Assembly: GCF_900078395.1 (NCBI RefSeq)
Contig: NZ_FKLA01000009.1
Coordinates: forward strand, 758,614-822,613
Length of the DNA: 64,000 nt
Direction: 5' to 3'
From: Anaerotruncus rubiinfantis
GTDB taxonomy: Bacteria > Bacillota > Clostridia > Oscillospirales > Ruminococcaceae
Each line of letters opens with the position of its first letter. Positions within the stretch are counted from its first letter, which is position 1. This document shows positions 25,114-34,467 of this stretch, one piece after another. The notes beneath the pieces were generated by a model. That model worked only from the letters and a program-made list of their open reading frames with translations, searched no databases and was not told the origin of the DNA. A program made the position numbers and the translations under genes.

Positions 25114-26151
25114 ATGAAAACGAAATTTAAAGATGCAATCACAACGGAGAATATCTGCGCCGTACTCGTGCTTGTATTTTTTATCGCTTACCCGATTATC
25201 AGCAGCGCCTATCAGACGCTCAACATGGCAAACTTCCTGATCACAGTAATTTTGGCGCTGAGCCTTGCGCTGATTTGGGGCTATACGGGGATTTTCTCCT
25301 ACGCGCAGGCCGCGTTTTACGGCATCGGCGGCTATACATACGCGATTCTCTGCAAAAACTTCACCGATCCGGCGCTGACCCCGCTTTTCCTGATCGGCGG
25401 CGTGGTCATGGGATTTCTGGTGGCGCTCTTCCTCGGCTACTTCATGTTCTATGGCGGCGTCAACGACGTATTTGTGGCGCTGGTCACCATGTGCTTTACC
25501 CTGGTGCTTGAAACTTTCCTGGCGCAGACCGCAGGTTCAGAATGGCACATCGGAGCGGCGCAGCTTGGTGGATTTAACGGCATCAATGCCGTCACCCCGC
25601 TCACGATCGGCACCTTCCCAGTCAAGAACCTGGCGCTCTACATCCTGGCATTGCTGCTGGTCATTGGGATTTATCTGGCGATGCGGATCATGGAGAAACG
25701 CAACCTCGGCTACTGCCTGCTTTCGATCCGTGAGAACCGCACCCGCAGCGAGATGTTCGGCTACAACACCGCCTTCGTGCAGATGATGATTTTCGCGGTG
25801 AGCGGCGCGATCGCGGGGCTTTCAGGCGTGCTCTACACCTCCTGGGGCGGCTACATCGTGCCGTCGGCGGTCGGCATGACCCAGGCGACCATGCCGGTCG
25901 TGCTGGTGGCCGCGGGCGGGCGCAAGAACCCGACCGCAGTGGTCATTTTCACCCTCTTTTACCTGTCGCTCTCCCAGAAGCTCGCAGCGAGCGGCAGCCA
26001 GTATTCGCTGGTGCTTTTGGGGCTCATCCTGCTTCTGGTCGTCCTGTTTGTCCCGAAGGGGATCATCCATTCGCTGTTTGAAATTATCGACCGGAAAGTG
26101 GTCCTGCCCCTCAAAAACGGCAAAGCGCAGGCGGGAGGTGCCGCAGAATGA
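25114..26151 (+). CDS. branched-chain/amide ABC transporter permease (LivM/UrtC type)
   Basis: A 345-residue permease of the LivM family, with features such as LALIWGYTGIFSYAQAAFYGIGGYTYA, IRENRTRSEMFGYN and AGLSGVLYTSWGGYI. It starts 6 nt after the LivH-type gene and overlaps the following ATPase gene by 4 nt (ATGA). It forms the second half of the membrane channel. Confidence 0.92.
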   Translation: MKTKFKDAITTENICAVLVLVFFIAYPIISSAYQTLNMANFLITVILALSLALIWGYTGIFSYAQAAFYGIGGYTYAILCKNFTDPALTPLFLIGGVVMGFLVALFLGYFMFYGGVNDVFVALVTMCFTLVLETFLAQTAGSEWHIGAAQLGGFNGINAVTPLTIGTFPVKNLALYILALLLVIGIYLAMRIMEKRNLGYCLLSIRENRTRSEMFGYNTAFVQMMIFAVSGAIAGLSGVLYTSWGGYIVPSAVGMTQATMPVVLVAAGGRKNPTAVVIFTLFYLSLSQKLAASGSQYSLVLLGLILLLVVLFVPKGIIHSLFEIIDRKVVLPLKNGKAQAGGAAE

Positions 26152-26861
26152 AAAACCTGATTGAACTTCAGCACGCGAGCAAGCATTTCGGCGGCCTCAA
26201 GGCGGTCGACGACGTCAACCTTTCGGTGGAAGAGGGCGCGCTGCACTGCCTGATCGGGCCGAACGGCGCGGGCAAAACCACCATCTTCAAGCTCATCATG
26301 GGCATCTATCCGCCCACGACCGGAAAGGTGATCTTCGACGGGCGGGACATCACCAAAATGCCGACCTATCGCCGCGTGCGGGAGGGGATCAGCATCAAGA
26401 TGCAGATTCCCGGCGTCTATCTCGACCTCACGCTCTACGACAACATCCGTATCGCCGTGCAGAAATATGTGGACTATAAGCAGATTCCGGCGGAGATCGA
26501 CCGGCTGATCGAACTGGTCGGTATCCGGGAGATCGGAAACCCCCTGGTGCGCAACATGCCGCACGGCCAGCAGCAGTGGCTTGAAATCGCCATGTCGCTC
26601 GCTTCAAAGCCGAAGCTTCTGCTGCTCGATGAACCGGCCGCGGGCCTCGGCCCGGAGGAGACCGAGTTCACCGCAAATATCGTGCGCCGAATCAACGAAC
26701 AGGGCACCACGATCATTTTCATCGACCACGATATGGATTTTGTGGCGCAGATCGCCCGCCGGACGACCGTGCTGCACTATGGAAAGATTTTCGCGGAGGG
26801 CACCTTTGAGGAGGTCCACAACAACCAGGACGTCGTCAACATCTACCTGGGCAAGGTATAA
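26148..26861 (+). CDS. branched-chain/amide ABC transporter ATPase (LivG/UrtD type)
   Basis: A 237-residue ABC ATPase. Walker A is GPNGAGKTT (about residue 40), Walker B LLLLDEPAAGLGPEE, and the H-loop IFIDHDM. The signature is degenerate: NMPHGQQQWLEIAMSLAS replaces LSxGQ, which is tolerated in the LivG branch. It is start-stop overlapped with the upstream permease. It powers import together with the next ATPase. Confidence 0.92.
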   Translation: MKNLIELQHASKHFGGLKAVDDVNLSVEEGALHCLIGPNGAGKTTIFKLIMGIYPPTTGKVIFDGRDITKMPTYRRVREGISIKMQIPGVYLDLTLYDNIRIAVQKYVDYKQIPAEIDRLIELVGIREIGNPLVRNMPHGQQQWLEIAMSLASKPKLLLLDEPAAGLGPEETEFTANIVRRINEQGTTIIFIDHDMDFVAQIARRTTVLHYGKIFAEGTFEEVHNNQDVVNIYLGKV

Positions 26862-26889
26862 ATCGGCAGTCACAAAGGACGGTGTTAGT

Positions 26890-27588
26890 ATGTTACGTAT
26901 TGAGCAGCTCACTTCCGGGTATGGGGAAATCTCCATCATCCGGGATATCTCATTTGAAATCCGCAAGGGCGAAATCGTCTCGGTGATTGGCCGCAACGGC
27001 GTGGGCAAAAGCACGCTGATGAAAACGCTGATTGGGCTCATCCGCAATAAATCCGGGAAGATCTATTTTGAGGAAAAGGACATCACCGCCGCCAAGGCGC
27101 ATGAACGCGCCCAGATGGGTATCGGCTACGTCCCGCAGGGGCACGGCGTGTTCCCGCTGTTGAGCGTGGAGGAAAACCTGCGCATGGGTTCGATGATCAA
27201 CCGCGCGGAACTCGACAAGAGCCTGGACATCGCCTATGAATATTTTCCGCGCCTTGGCGAACGGCGCACCCAGAAGGCGGGCACCCTCTCGGGCGGCGAG
27301 CAGGCGATGCTTTCGATCGCCCGCGCGCTGGTCGGACGGCCGAAGCTGATCCTGCTCGACGAGCCTTCGGAGGGCATCCAGCCGAACCTTGCGCAGCAGA
27401 TCGGTGAAATTGTGCAGCGCTGCAGCCAGGACATGGGCTTTACCATCATGCTCTGTGAACAGCATATGGGTCTTATTCAGCAGGTTTCCCAGCGCTGCTA
27501 CGCGATCGACAAGGGTACGATTGTCGGCACAGTCGAAGGGGAAGAGATTAAGGACTACAACAAGATCAAAAAATACCTAACAGTATAA
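26890..27588 (+). CDS. branched-chain/amide ABC transporter ATPase (LivF/UrtE type)
   Basis: A 232-residue ABC ATPase with Walker A GRNGVGKST, signature TLSGGEQAMLSIARAL, Walker B LILLDEPSEGIQPN and the LivF-like IGYVPQGHGVFPLLSVEENL. The ATG at 26890 follows AAAGGACGG, 28 nt after the LivG-type gene. It completes a five-gene importer. Confidence 0.93.
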   Translation: MLRIEQLTSGYGEISIIRDISFEIRKGEIVSVIGRNGVGKSTLMKTLIGLIRNKSGKIYFEEKDITAAKAHERAQMGIGYVPQGHGVFPLLSVEENLRMGSMINRAELDKSLDIAYEYFPRLGERRTQKAGTLSGGEQAMLSIARALVGRPKLILLDEPSEGIQPNLAQQIGEIVQRCSQDMGFTIMLCEQHMGLIQQVSQRCYAIDKGTIVGTVEGEEIKDYNKIKKYLTV

Positions 27589-27619
27589 AACAAACGCAAA
27601 ATGACAAGGAGGATTCGTT

Positions 27620-28540
27620 ATGCGCGTTATCGAGCAGGTTGGGGAACACAGTTTTGCATTCAACCGTTATCTGGAACCGATCGCCCATGTCAAGCCGGGC
27701 GAGGAGATCATGCTTTACACCGAGGACTGCTTCAAGGGCTTGGTCAAATCTGAAAGCGACCTGCCCTGCGAGGTGCTCACCAACGCCGGATATTTAAATC
27801 CGCAGACCGGCCCGATCTACATCGACGGGGCCGAGCCGGGCGACACGCTGGCGGTGCACATCCTTGCGATCGAACCAAACCGCGACTGGGCGGTCAGCTG
27901 CATCCAGAAGCCGCTGGGCGGTCTCACCCCGAATAAGTTTACCCGTATGCTCAACGAACCCATCGGGGAAAAGACCTGGATCTACAAACAGGATGAAAAC
28001 GGCAACTTCACCCACGACAAATATCTTTCCTTCCCATGGGAGCCGTTTTTGGGGACAATTGCGACAGCTTCCGCCCTGGAAGTTATTTCCGCGTTGACAC
28101 CGTACGAACAGGGTGGTAATATGGACACTCCGGACACCTGCCCCGGAAACATCATCTACCTGCCGGTTGAGGTCGATGGCGCCTATTTCTTCACCGGTGA
28201 CGTCCATGCCAAGCAGGGGCAGGGAGAGCTGTGCGGCGTGGCGCTCGAAATCGCGGCGAAGGTAAGCCTTCGGTTCGAGCTCATAAAGGGAAAGAAGATC
28301 AAATGGCCCCGCATCGAAAGCCCGGAGGAACTGATGGTTGTGGGCAGTGCGAAGCCGATGGAGGACGCCGCGCGCATCGCCTATGCTGAGCTGATCGACT
28401 GGATGGCCGAATACGGCTGGGATAAGCTGGAGGCGTATCAGGCGCTCACCCAGGACGGAAAACTTTACTGCGCCAACATGGTTGACACCGTCTATTCGAT
28501 GGTGGCCAAGGTCAATAAAAAGCTCGCGCGCCGCGAATAA
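27620..28540 (+). CDS. acetamidase/formamidase family hydrolase
   Basis: A 306-residue protein of the FmdA/AmdA family, which hydrolyses formamide or acetamide to the acid and ammonia. Visible features include GPIYIDGAEPGDTLAVHI, LPVEVDGAYFFTGDVHAKQGQGELCG and the metal-site-like H and E residues there. The ATG at 27620 follows AAGGAGG, 31 nt after the transporter ATPase. Its position at the end of an amide-type transporter operon implies uptake and deamidation of a short amide as a nitrogen source. Confidence 0.92.
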   Translation: MRVIEQVGEHSFAFNRYLEPIAHVKPGEEIMLYTEDCFKGLVKSESDLPCEVLTNAGYLNPQTGPIYIDGAEPGDTLAVHILAIEPNRDWAVSCIQKPLGGLTPNKFTRMLNEPIGEKTWIYKQDENGNFTHDKYLSFPWEPFLGTIATASALEVISALTPYEQGGNMDTPDTCPGNIIYLPVEVDGAYFFTGDVHAKQGQGELCGVALEIAAKVSLRFELIKGKKIKWPRIESPEELMVVGSAKPMEDAARIAYAELIDWMAEYGWDKLEAYQALTQDGKLYCANMVDTVYSMVAKVNKKLARRE

Positions 28541-28567
28541 ATCGGTGGAAACCGAAATACATATCCC

Positions 28568-28602
28568 ATTGAGCTCCCTGCCGGCCTTCGCCGACGGGGA
28601 GC
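28568..28602 (+). promoter_or_regulatory. GC-rich hairpin between acetamidase and response regulator genes
   Basis: AGCTCCC and GGGAGCT bracket an inner CGGC-rich arm. No T-run follows, so it may be a processing or attenuation hairpin rather than a true terminator. Confidence 0.4.
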
Positions 28603-28671
28603 TGCGGCATTGCTGGAGATCCTGCGGATGCCGCGGCTGTTTCAAATGTACGGACAGATTGGAGGGAACAC

Positions 28672-29727
28672 ATGTATACCCTTTTCATTGTGGATGACCG
28701 GGAAATTTTCCGGCGGCAGTTTAAGCGCTTTCGCATCTTCCAGGACAACAGCCGGTTCCAGGTGCGTTTTGAGGCCCAGAACGGACAGGAGGCGCTGGAA
28801 ATCCTGCGCCGGGAACAGGTGGACATCATGATCACCGATATCCGCATGCCTGTGATGGATGGGCTGGAGCTGCTCAAAAAAGCGCGGGAGGAAGCGCTTT
28901 GTCCCTGTATCATCCTGCTGAGCGAATATGCGGATTTTGCTTACGCCAAGCAGGGGATCGTGCTGGGCGCGTTCGACTATGTGGTCAAGCCGATCAATCA
29001 GGACACGCTCACTGAGCTGCTCGACCGGTGCGCCGCGCATCTCGCGTCGCTGGCGCAGGGAGCGGGGTACGACAACAACGCCCTGCGCATTCTGCCGTCG
29101 CTCATCCTCAAAAACGACGACTACTCCGCGACAATCAGCCGGCAGATTGCCGGCCGGGTTTGCAGCCTGGAGGGGGAGGAGCCGGAAAAGGCATGGGCGT
29201 CCTTGGAATCGGTGCTGACGGAAATACGGCAGCAGGTGCTGAAAACACAGCCGCATATGGAGGACTACTGTGATTTCGACGCGTTGTTTTCACTCGATAA
29301 GACAGCGGCGCCGGAAAAGATGGCGGACAGCTTTTGCGGCAAGGTGGCGGAAATTCAAAAGGAGATCAACAAATTCTCGGTCAGCACCAAAAGCGAGCTG
29401 ATTCAGTCGGTCTGCAACACGGTTGTCAAAAATATCGAAAACAACCTTTCGCTGCAGGGAGTGGCCGACCTGCATTTTGTCAACAAGGCGTATCTCAGCC
29501 ACCTGTTTAAACAGGAGCTGGGGATGAGCTTTGTGGATTACCTGACAATGGTGAAGATAGAACGCGCCAAGATCCTTTTGGGACGCAGCAACCTCAAAAT
29601 CTATGAGATCAGCGCGCGGCTCGGCTACTCGGACACCGAATATTTCAGCCGGGTGTTCAAGCAGTTCACCGGGCTCACCTCCACCGAATACCGCCAGCTT
29701 TGCTCAAACGGGGAGGAGGATGCCTGA
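28672..29727 (+). CDS. YesN-type response regulator (REC-AraC)
   Basis: A 351-residue regulator. The receiver domain has FIVDDRE at its start, the phosphoacceptor Asp in DIMITDIRMPVMDG and the lysine in YVVKPIN. A middle region of about 110 residues follows, then a C-terminal AraC double HTH (YLSHLFKQELGMSFVDYL and ISARLGYSDTEYFSRVFKQFTG). It overlaps the histidine kinase start by one base. It probably controls the upstream amide operon. Confidence 0.93.
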   Translation: MYTLFIVDDREIFRRQFKRFRIFQDNSRFQVRFEAQNGQEALEILRREQVDIMITDIRMPVMDGLELLKKAREEALCPCIILLSEYADFAYAKQGIVLGAFDYVVKPINQDTLTELLDRCAAHLASLAQGAGYDNNALRILPSLILKNDDYSATISRQIAGRVCSLEGEEPEKAWASLESVLTEIRQQVLKTQPHMEDYCDFDALFSLDKTAAPEKMADSFCGKVAEIQKEINKFSVSTKSELIQSVCNTVVKNIENNLSLQGVADLHFVNKAYLSHLFKQELGMSFVDYLTMVKIERAKILLGRSNLKIYEISARLGYSDTEYFSRVFKQFTGLTSTEYRQLCSNGEEDA

Positions 29728-32027
29728 TGCGCGCGGCATGGAAGGAGCTCCAGCCGAAAAAGGTGGCCGTTGCGCTGTTCTGCGGGTGGCTCGCCCTGCT
29801 TGCGACACAGTTCCCCATTGTGCTCGACAATGTGTACGACACGCAATTCATCTGGCAGCTCGTCTTTCCCATGCTGGTTGCAACCGCTTGGGAACCGGTT
29901 TACGCCTACATCACCGGGATCGGCGGGCTGGTGTTCCTGCTGCCTTTTGGGGAAATGCCCGGACGCGGGCTTGGAAACCTGCTCATCGGGTTGCTTTACC
30001 TGTTGCTGCTTCTGGTATGCGGGCACTTTTGCAACCGCGGCAAACGGCGCTGCAACTATTACCTGGTGCATGTGCTTTACGCGGCTTTTTATTTTGTTGT
30101 CATCGTACTGTTTTATAAGGAAGCGCTGCTGCACAATCCGCCGGGGCGGTATCTGGACCGCTTCATCTCCCCGGTCATCCTGCGGGTGCAGGCAATCACC
30201 GTGGTGTTCTGCATCCTGGCGCTCGCAGCCTTTGTCAAGGTGCTGATTTCCCAGCCTGCGGTGCGAAAGCTCCTGTGGATGCCGCCGCTTGCCTATTCCG
30301 ACCGCAATAGCTCCCTCTTTTTTATTTCCTTTATGGTTGCGTTTGGGTTCTTTATTGTGGATGGCTTTTTCGAGGCTTTCTATTTTGAAAGCCGCGGAAT
30401 TCACACCTCGCTGCTTTCCAGCAGTTTTGGGCAGATCATCAAGCTGCCGATCGTTTTTGCGGTCGCCTGTATGATTTGCGACGCAATCATCAGCAGCACC
30501 ATGCGCAGCCAGGAGTCCCACGATAAGCTGATGAAGAGCGAAGAACGCTATCGGATGATCTTTCAGCATACGGCGGACGCCTATTTTGAAATCGATGCTG
30601 ACGGCGTGGTGCTCAATGTGAACCCTGCCATCTACACAAATCTCGGTTTTACGCCGGGATATATTCTGGGGCAGCATATCAGCCTCCTGTTTCATGACAA
30701 AGAGGAGATCAATGGCCTGCTTACCCGCCTGTTCACCTCGGAGCAGGTCACCAATATTGAGATCAAAGGGATGCTCAGCAACCGGATGAACTGCAGCCTG
30801 CTGGTGTCCGGAAATGTGATGCGCCTCGGGAAACAGCGGCTGGCGGTCATCACCGCCCGCAATATCTCCGATTATAAAAAGGCCGAGGAGAAACGCTGGG
30901 AGCTTTCCGCGCTGCTCAACGCGATTTTTGAAAGCAACAAGGATTTCATCTGGACGGTCGACTGCCGCACCTTTGCTCTGATTTCCTTCAACCAGGCGTT
31001 CAGCCATTATATCCGGGACAATTTTGGACGGGCGATCCGCCCGGGCAGCGCGCTGGAGGAGGTCTTTTCCGGGGAGGACCAGGTCCTGTTCGCGCATTAT
31101 TACCGGCAGGTGCTGGAAAAAGGGGATTTTTCAGTGGAATATACCGCGCTGGGCGGCGCGCTTATCCTGAATCTCAATTTTTATCCGGTTAAACTGAACC
31201 GGGATATTGCCAGCATTGCGGTCTTTACCAAGGACGTCACCGCCCAGAAGCGCGCGGAACGCAAGATTGTGGAGCTTAACGCGGGCCTCGAGCAAACGGT
31301 GGAGGAGCGCACCCAGGAGCTGCGCACCGCCTACCATGATCTCGAATCTTTCAGCTACACCGTCACTCATGAATTCAAAACCCCGATCCGCGAGATCGAC
31401 GCCTATCTGGAGATCATTCAGGAGGACAATTACGACACGCTCACCGCACAGTCGAAGGAAGATATCCTCTCGGCGAAAAAGGTCTGCACCCAGACGCTTG
31501 ATATGATCCAGAAGATGATGATCTACACCAAGGCAGGCTTCATGGTGCTCAATATCGAAAAGATCGACATGAAGAAACTGGTGCTCGAATGCTTTAACGA
31601 TATCCAGCAGGCCAACGAATCCAAAAACCTGGAGTTGGAGCTCTACGAACTGCCGTCCCTGTATGCGGACCGGTTCCTGATGCGCGTCGCGGTCATGAAT
31701 GTGATGTCCAATTCAATCAAGTTTTCGCAGACACGCGAACGGATTGCGCTGGTTGCCGGTTATATGAGCGGGGGCGGGCAGGTCACCTATTACTTCAAAG
31801 ACAACGGCGTGGGGTTTGAACGCGCGCTTGGCAACAATCTGTTTGAGCTTTTCAACCGCGCGCACAACAGCAGCGAATATGAAGGCAGCGGGATCGGCCT
31901 GGCGCTGGTCAAGCGAATCCTCAACCGCCACGGCGGACAGGTTGGCATTGTGGGGGAAGCCGGACGGGGCTGCGTGGTATTCTTCACCTTTCAGCATCCG
32001 GCAACCCCACGGCTGCCGGATGCATAA
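29727..32027 (+). CDS. PAS-containing membrane sensor histidine kinase
   Basis: A 766-residue sensor kinase. An N-terminal membrane domain (about 1-265) with seven to eight hydrophobic segments is followed by two PAS domains (from about 280 and 400), a coiled-coil linker and the phosphoacceptor H in VTHEFKTPIREI. The ATPase has NSIKFSQT and GSGIGLALVKRILNRHGG. The start is ATG 29727 behind GGGGAGGAGG; the preceding in-frame ATG lacks a site. It is coupled to the response regulator, so the signal may be the amide or its nitrogen status. Confidence 0.93.
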   Translation: MRAAWKELQPKKVAVALFCGWLALLATQFPIVLDNVYDTQFIWQLVFPMLVATAWEPVYAYITGIGGLVFLLPFGEMPGRGLGNLLIGLLYLLLLLVCGHFCNRGKRRCNYYLVHVLYAAFYFVVIVLFYKEALLHNPPGRYLDRFISPVILRVQAITVVFCILALAAFVKVLISQPAVRKLLWMPPLAYSDRNSSLFFISFMVAFGFFIVDGFFEAFYFESRGIHTSLLSSSFGQIIKLPIVFAVACMICDAIISSTMRSQESHDKLMKSEERYRMIFQHTADAYFEIDADGVVLNVNPAIYTNLGFTPGYILGQHISLLFHDKEEINGLLTRLFTSEQVTNIEIKGMLSNRMNCSLLVSGNVMRLGKQRLAVITARNISDYKKAEEKRWELSALLNAIFESNKDFIWTVDCRTFALISFNQAFSHYIRDNFGRAIRPGSALEEVFSGEDQVLFAHYYRQVLEKGDFSVEYTALGGALILNLNFYPVKLNRDIASIAVFTKDVTAQKRAERKIVELNAGLEQTVEERTQELRTAYHDLESFSYTVTHEFKTPIREIDAYLEIIQEDNYDTLTAQSKEDILSAKKVCTQTLDMIQKMMIYTKAGFMVLNIEKIDMKKLVLECFNDIQQANESKNLELELYELPSLYADRFLMRVAVMNVMSNSIKFSQTRERIALVAGYMSGGGQVTYYFKDNGVGFERALGNNLFELFNRAHNSSEYEGSGIGLALVKRILNRHGGQVGIVGEAGRGCVVFFTFQHPATPRLPDA

Positions 32028-32059
32028 AAAGAGCCGCTCATTTTTGAGCGGCTCTTTTG
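32027..32059. terminator. bidirectional terminator between kinase and LacI-type gene
   Basis: AAAAGAGCCGCTCA and its complement around a T-rich loop, giving T-tails on both strands for the two convergent genes. Confidence 0.88.
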
Positions 32060-32072
32060 ACAGCGGCAGTTT

Positions 32073-34280
32073 CTATTGATGCAGCAGGCAGGAATCGATG
32101 ACGGAGAGCAGCTGCTCTGCAGCCTCATCGGGGCCGAGCTGTCCGGTTGCGGTTTTGCGCAGGAGGGGAAAAGAACGAACTTCCAGCGCGTGCGAATCGA
32201 TGAAATTCCAGACCTCGCGCCCGCAGCTGCGGGATATGATTTCGGGAAGCTGCTGGTACCATGGGAAAAGGCTGAGAATATTGGGGTTGCGGTAGATTTC
32301 AGCATGCGGTGACAGGCCGCCCAGTGTGGTGAAAAGCTCGGCCTGCTGTGCGCCGCAAGCCCAATGGATGTACTGTTTGGCGGCTTCAGGATTTTTGCAG
32401 TTGGCATGAATCGAGAGGGCTCCGCCCGTGATGTAAGTGTTGCCGCCGGGCAGCGGCGCGAAACCGAGGAGCCCTCCCACGGTGTTGGTGTGCAGCTGCA
32501 CAATATTGGAGGTGTAGTTGAGAAAGACCTGTTCCATCGCCGTCTGGCCATGGATGAAATGATCGAGCGTGGCGCCGATCCAAGCTTTCTGGCGCATGGG
32601 AGCGGCGTGTTTCCCGTAGGCATGCAGCGTCCGCAGGCTTTGGAGCACCGCGTTCGGTTCGATCCGGGCGCCTGGCCGGGAAAAATCCGGATTCTCCGCA
32701 TGGTTGAGATAGAGCAGGATAAAGTTGGAACAAAGCTCGGCGGCGGAACCGAGCGGGACGCTTGTGCCAGCCCGCAGGGGGGATTCCGGGTTGGCGGCCC
32801 GGTCGAAGAACCCGGCGATCCGGACAAATTCCATATAATTCTGCGGGGCGGCCAGCGCCGCCCCATATTTTTCATAATAGGTGCGCCGCAGGACGAGGTC
32901 CTCGAACAGGTCGCGCCTGAAGAAAAGCATCCCGGCGCCGATGTCGAAGGGAATAGCCAGCCGTTTGCCTTCGATGCGCGAAAAATCCCGCACGACCCGC
33001 GGGAACATCCCGGCGGTTAGACTGGAGAACTCCTCTTCAGTAAACGGATAGAAAAGCCGGGCAGGCAGCAGCGAAAGGATGCTCATATTGTTGCGCACAA
33101 GATCGAACTGCTCGTCCGCCCCGGAAGCAAGCACCGTTTCGAGCATTTCGCTGGGGATCTGCTGGATGTATTCCACTTCAATTCCGGTGCGCCGGGTAAA
33201 ATCCGGCGTGATGCGCAGGAGTGCGTCAGTGGTCTGCCCCTTGGTGATCAGCACCCGCAGGGTGACGGGCTTTGCAAGGCGCGGCGTCGATACGACGGGC
33301 AGATCACGGCCGAATCCGCGTGCGGGCAGCAGCGTGCGATGCCGTCCGTTCGGCCGCGTATTCCGCCTGAGAAGCTCCAGCATACGTGACGCGGCCGCGA
33401 TCCCGGCTCCCAGATAATCGAGGCAGTAGCGGGCTACCTGCGGCGCCTGCAGATGCAGGCCGTCCCGGGACAGGACAATGACCGGCGGACAGTCCCCGGT
33501 CGAGCCGACCCGCGCCGCGAGCTGGACATGCGCAAGGTAGCTGCTGTTGGTCAAAACGAGCGCGTCCGGACGCCTGCCGTCGCGGAAAAATTCGAACGGC
33601 GCGGTGGAGGAAGCCGTGCGATCGGCATAGATATACTGGATTTCGATCGGTTGCGCATCAGGGAGGTTGACGGCCTGCTGAAGCCCCCTTACGAGTTCCC
33701 GGTCGTCCGGATAGTAATGCGGGCCGGCCAGGACGCCGGCGCAACGGTAGCCCTGCGAGAGCAGGTAACGGCCAAGCTCATGCCCGACCCGCCGCAGGTC
33801 AAAGCCGATATATTCATCCGCGCCTTTCACCTCACGCAAGGCGTGTACGACCCGTCCCCCATTGACCAGCACCGGTTTATAAAGTGTGGGATGGTCGATG
33901 CAGCAGGAGATGGTGATCGCGCCGGAAAGACGCAGGGCAGCGATCTGGCGGACGATCTTTTCTTCGGTGTAAGGGCAGCTGTCGGTCAAAAAAAGCTGCA
34001 CGGAATAACCCTGCTGTTCAGCATGGGTTTTTGCGCCGGAAAAAAAGGCCGCATAGCGCTCATCCTCGATATTCGGGAGGATGACGGCGATTTCGGGGGA
34101 GAGCGGCGCGTCCTTGCGCAGCTGCTTGGCCTGGGCGTTTGCCACATAACCGAGTTCACGCGCGGCTTTTTGTACCGCTAGGATCCGTTCCACGCTGACA
34201 TTGCCGCGTTCATTGAGCACATTGGAGACGGTACCCTGGGAAACCTTGGCCAGCCGGGCAATATCTTTGATGGTCGCCAT
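32073..34280 (-). CDS. LacI-type regulator fused to an extracellular-type solute-binding domain
   Basis: A 735-residue protein in three parts. It opens with a LacI HTH (ATIKDIARLAKVSQGTVSNVLNERGNVS). A LacI/periplasmic-binding-like effector domain spans about 60-330. A second domain, about 350-735, resembles family 1 ABC solute-binding proteins (TLRVLITKG, DFTRRTGIEVEYIQ, GKRLAIPFDIGAGMLFFRRDLFEDL). There is no signal peptide, so the binding domain works in the cytoplasm as a second ligand sensor. The ATG at 34280 has GAGGAGGG. It diverges from the dipeptidase/Dpp genes and likely represses them. Confidence 0.88.
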   Translation of the reverse strand: MATIKDIARLAKVSQGTVSNVLNERGNVSVERILAVQKAARELGYVANAQAKQLRKDAPLSPEIAVILPNIEDERYAAFFSGAKTHAEQQGYSVQLFLTDSCPYTEEKIVRQIAALRLSGAITISCCIDHPTLYKPVLVNGGRVVHALREVKGADEYIGFDLRRVGHELGRYLLSQGYRCAGVLAGPHYYPDDRELVRGLQQAVNLPDAQPIEIQYIYADRTASSTAPFEFFRDGRRPDALVLTNSSYLAHVQLAARVGSTGDCPPVIVLSRDGLHLQAPQVARYCLDYLGAGIAAASRMLELLRRNTRPNGRHRTLLPARGFGRDLPVVSTPRLAKPVTLRVLITKGQTTDALLRITPDFTRRTGIEVEYIQQIPSEMLETVLASGADEQFDLVRNNMSILSLLPARLFYPFTEEEFSSLTAGMFPRVVRDFSRIEGKRLAIPFDIGAGMLFFRRDLFEDLVLRRTYYEKYGAALAAPQNYMEFVRIAGFFDRAANPESPLRAGTSVPLGSAAELCSNFILLYLNHAENPDFSRPGARIEPNAVLQSLRTLHAYGKHAAPMRQKAWIGATLDHFIHGQTAMEQVFLNYTSNIVQLHTNTVGGLLGFAPLPGGNTYITGGALSIHANCKNPEAAKQYIHWACGAQQAELFTTLGGLSPHAEIYRNPNILSLFPWYQQLPEIISRSCGREVWNFIDSHALEVRSFPLLRKTATGQLGPDEAAEQLLSVIDSCLLHQ

Positions 34281-34357
34281 GCGATCCCTCCTCAATGCCA
34301 AAAGCATACAATAGATTTCCTTTCGCGTCAACCACAAACGCCCGACTCAGGCAAAAA

Positions 34358-34386
34358 ATTGAAACGTTATATTGACACGTTTCAAT
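34358..34386. promoter_or_regulatory. operator for the LacI-type regulator
   Basis: A perfect 10-bp inverted repeat ATTGAAACGT-N9-ACGTTTCAAT. It overlaps the -35 of the dipeptidase promoter and lies 78 bp from the LacI gene start, so one site could control both directions. Confidence 0.75.
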
Positions 34387-34400
34387 TATTGTGTTATTGT
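34372..34400 (+). promoter_or_regulatory. promoter of the dipeptidase/Dpp operon
   Basis: Consensus TTGACA (34372-34377), a 17-bp spacer and TATTGT (34395-34400). Its -35 falls within the inverted-repeat operator, which fits repression by promoter occlusion. Confidence 0.78.
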
Positions 34401-34467
34401 AAAAAAAACATCAGCGGTTTAGCAGGACAAAGCATCCCGGCCGCTCATAAAGGAAGGTGCAGCATTC

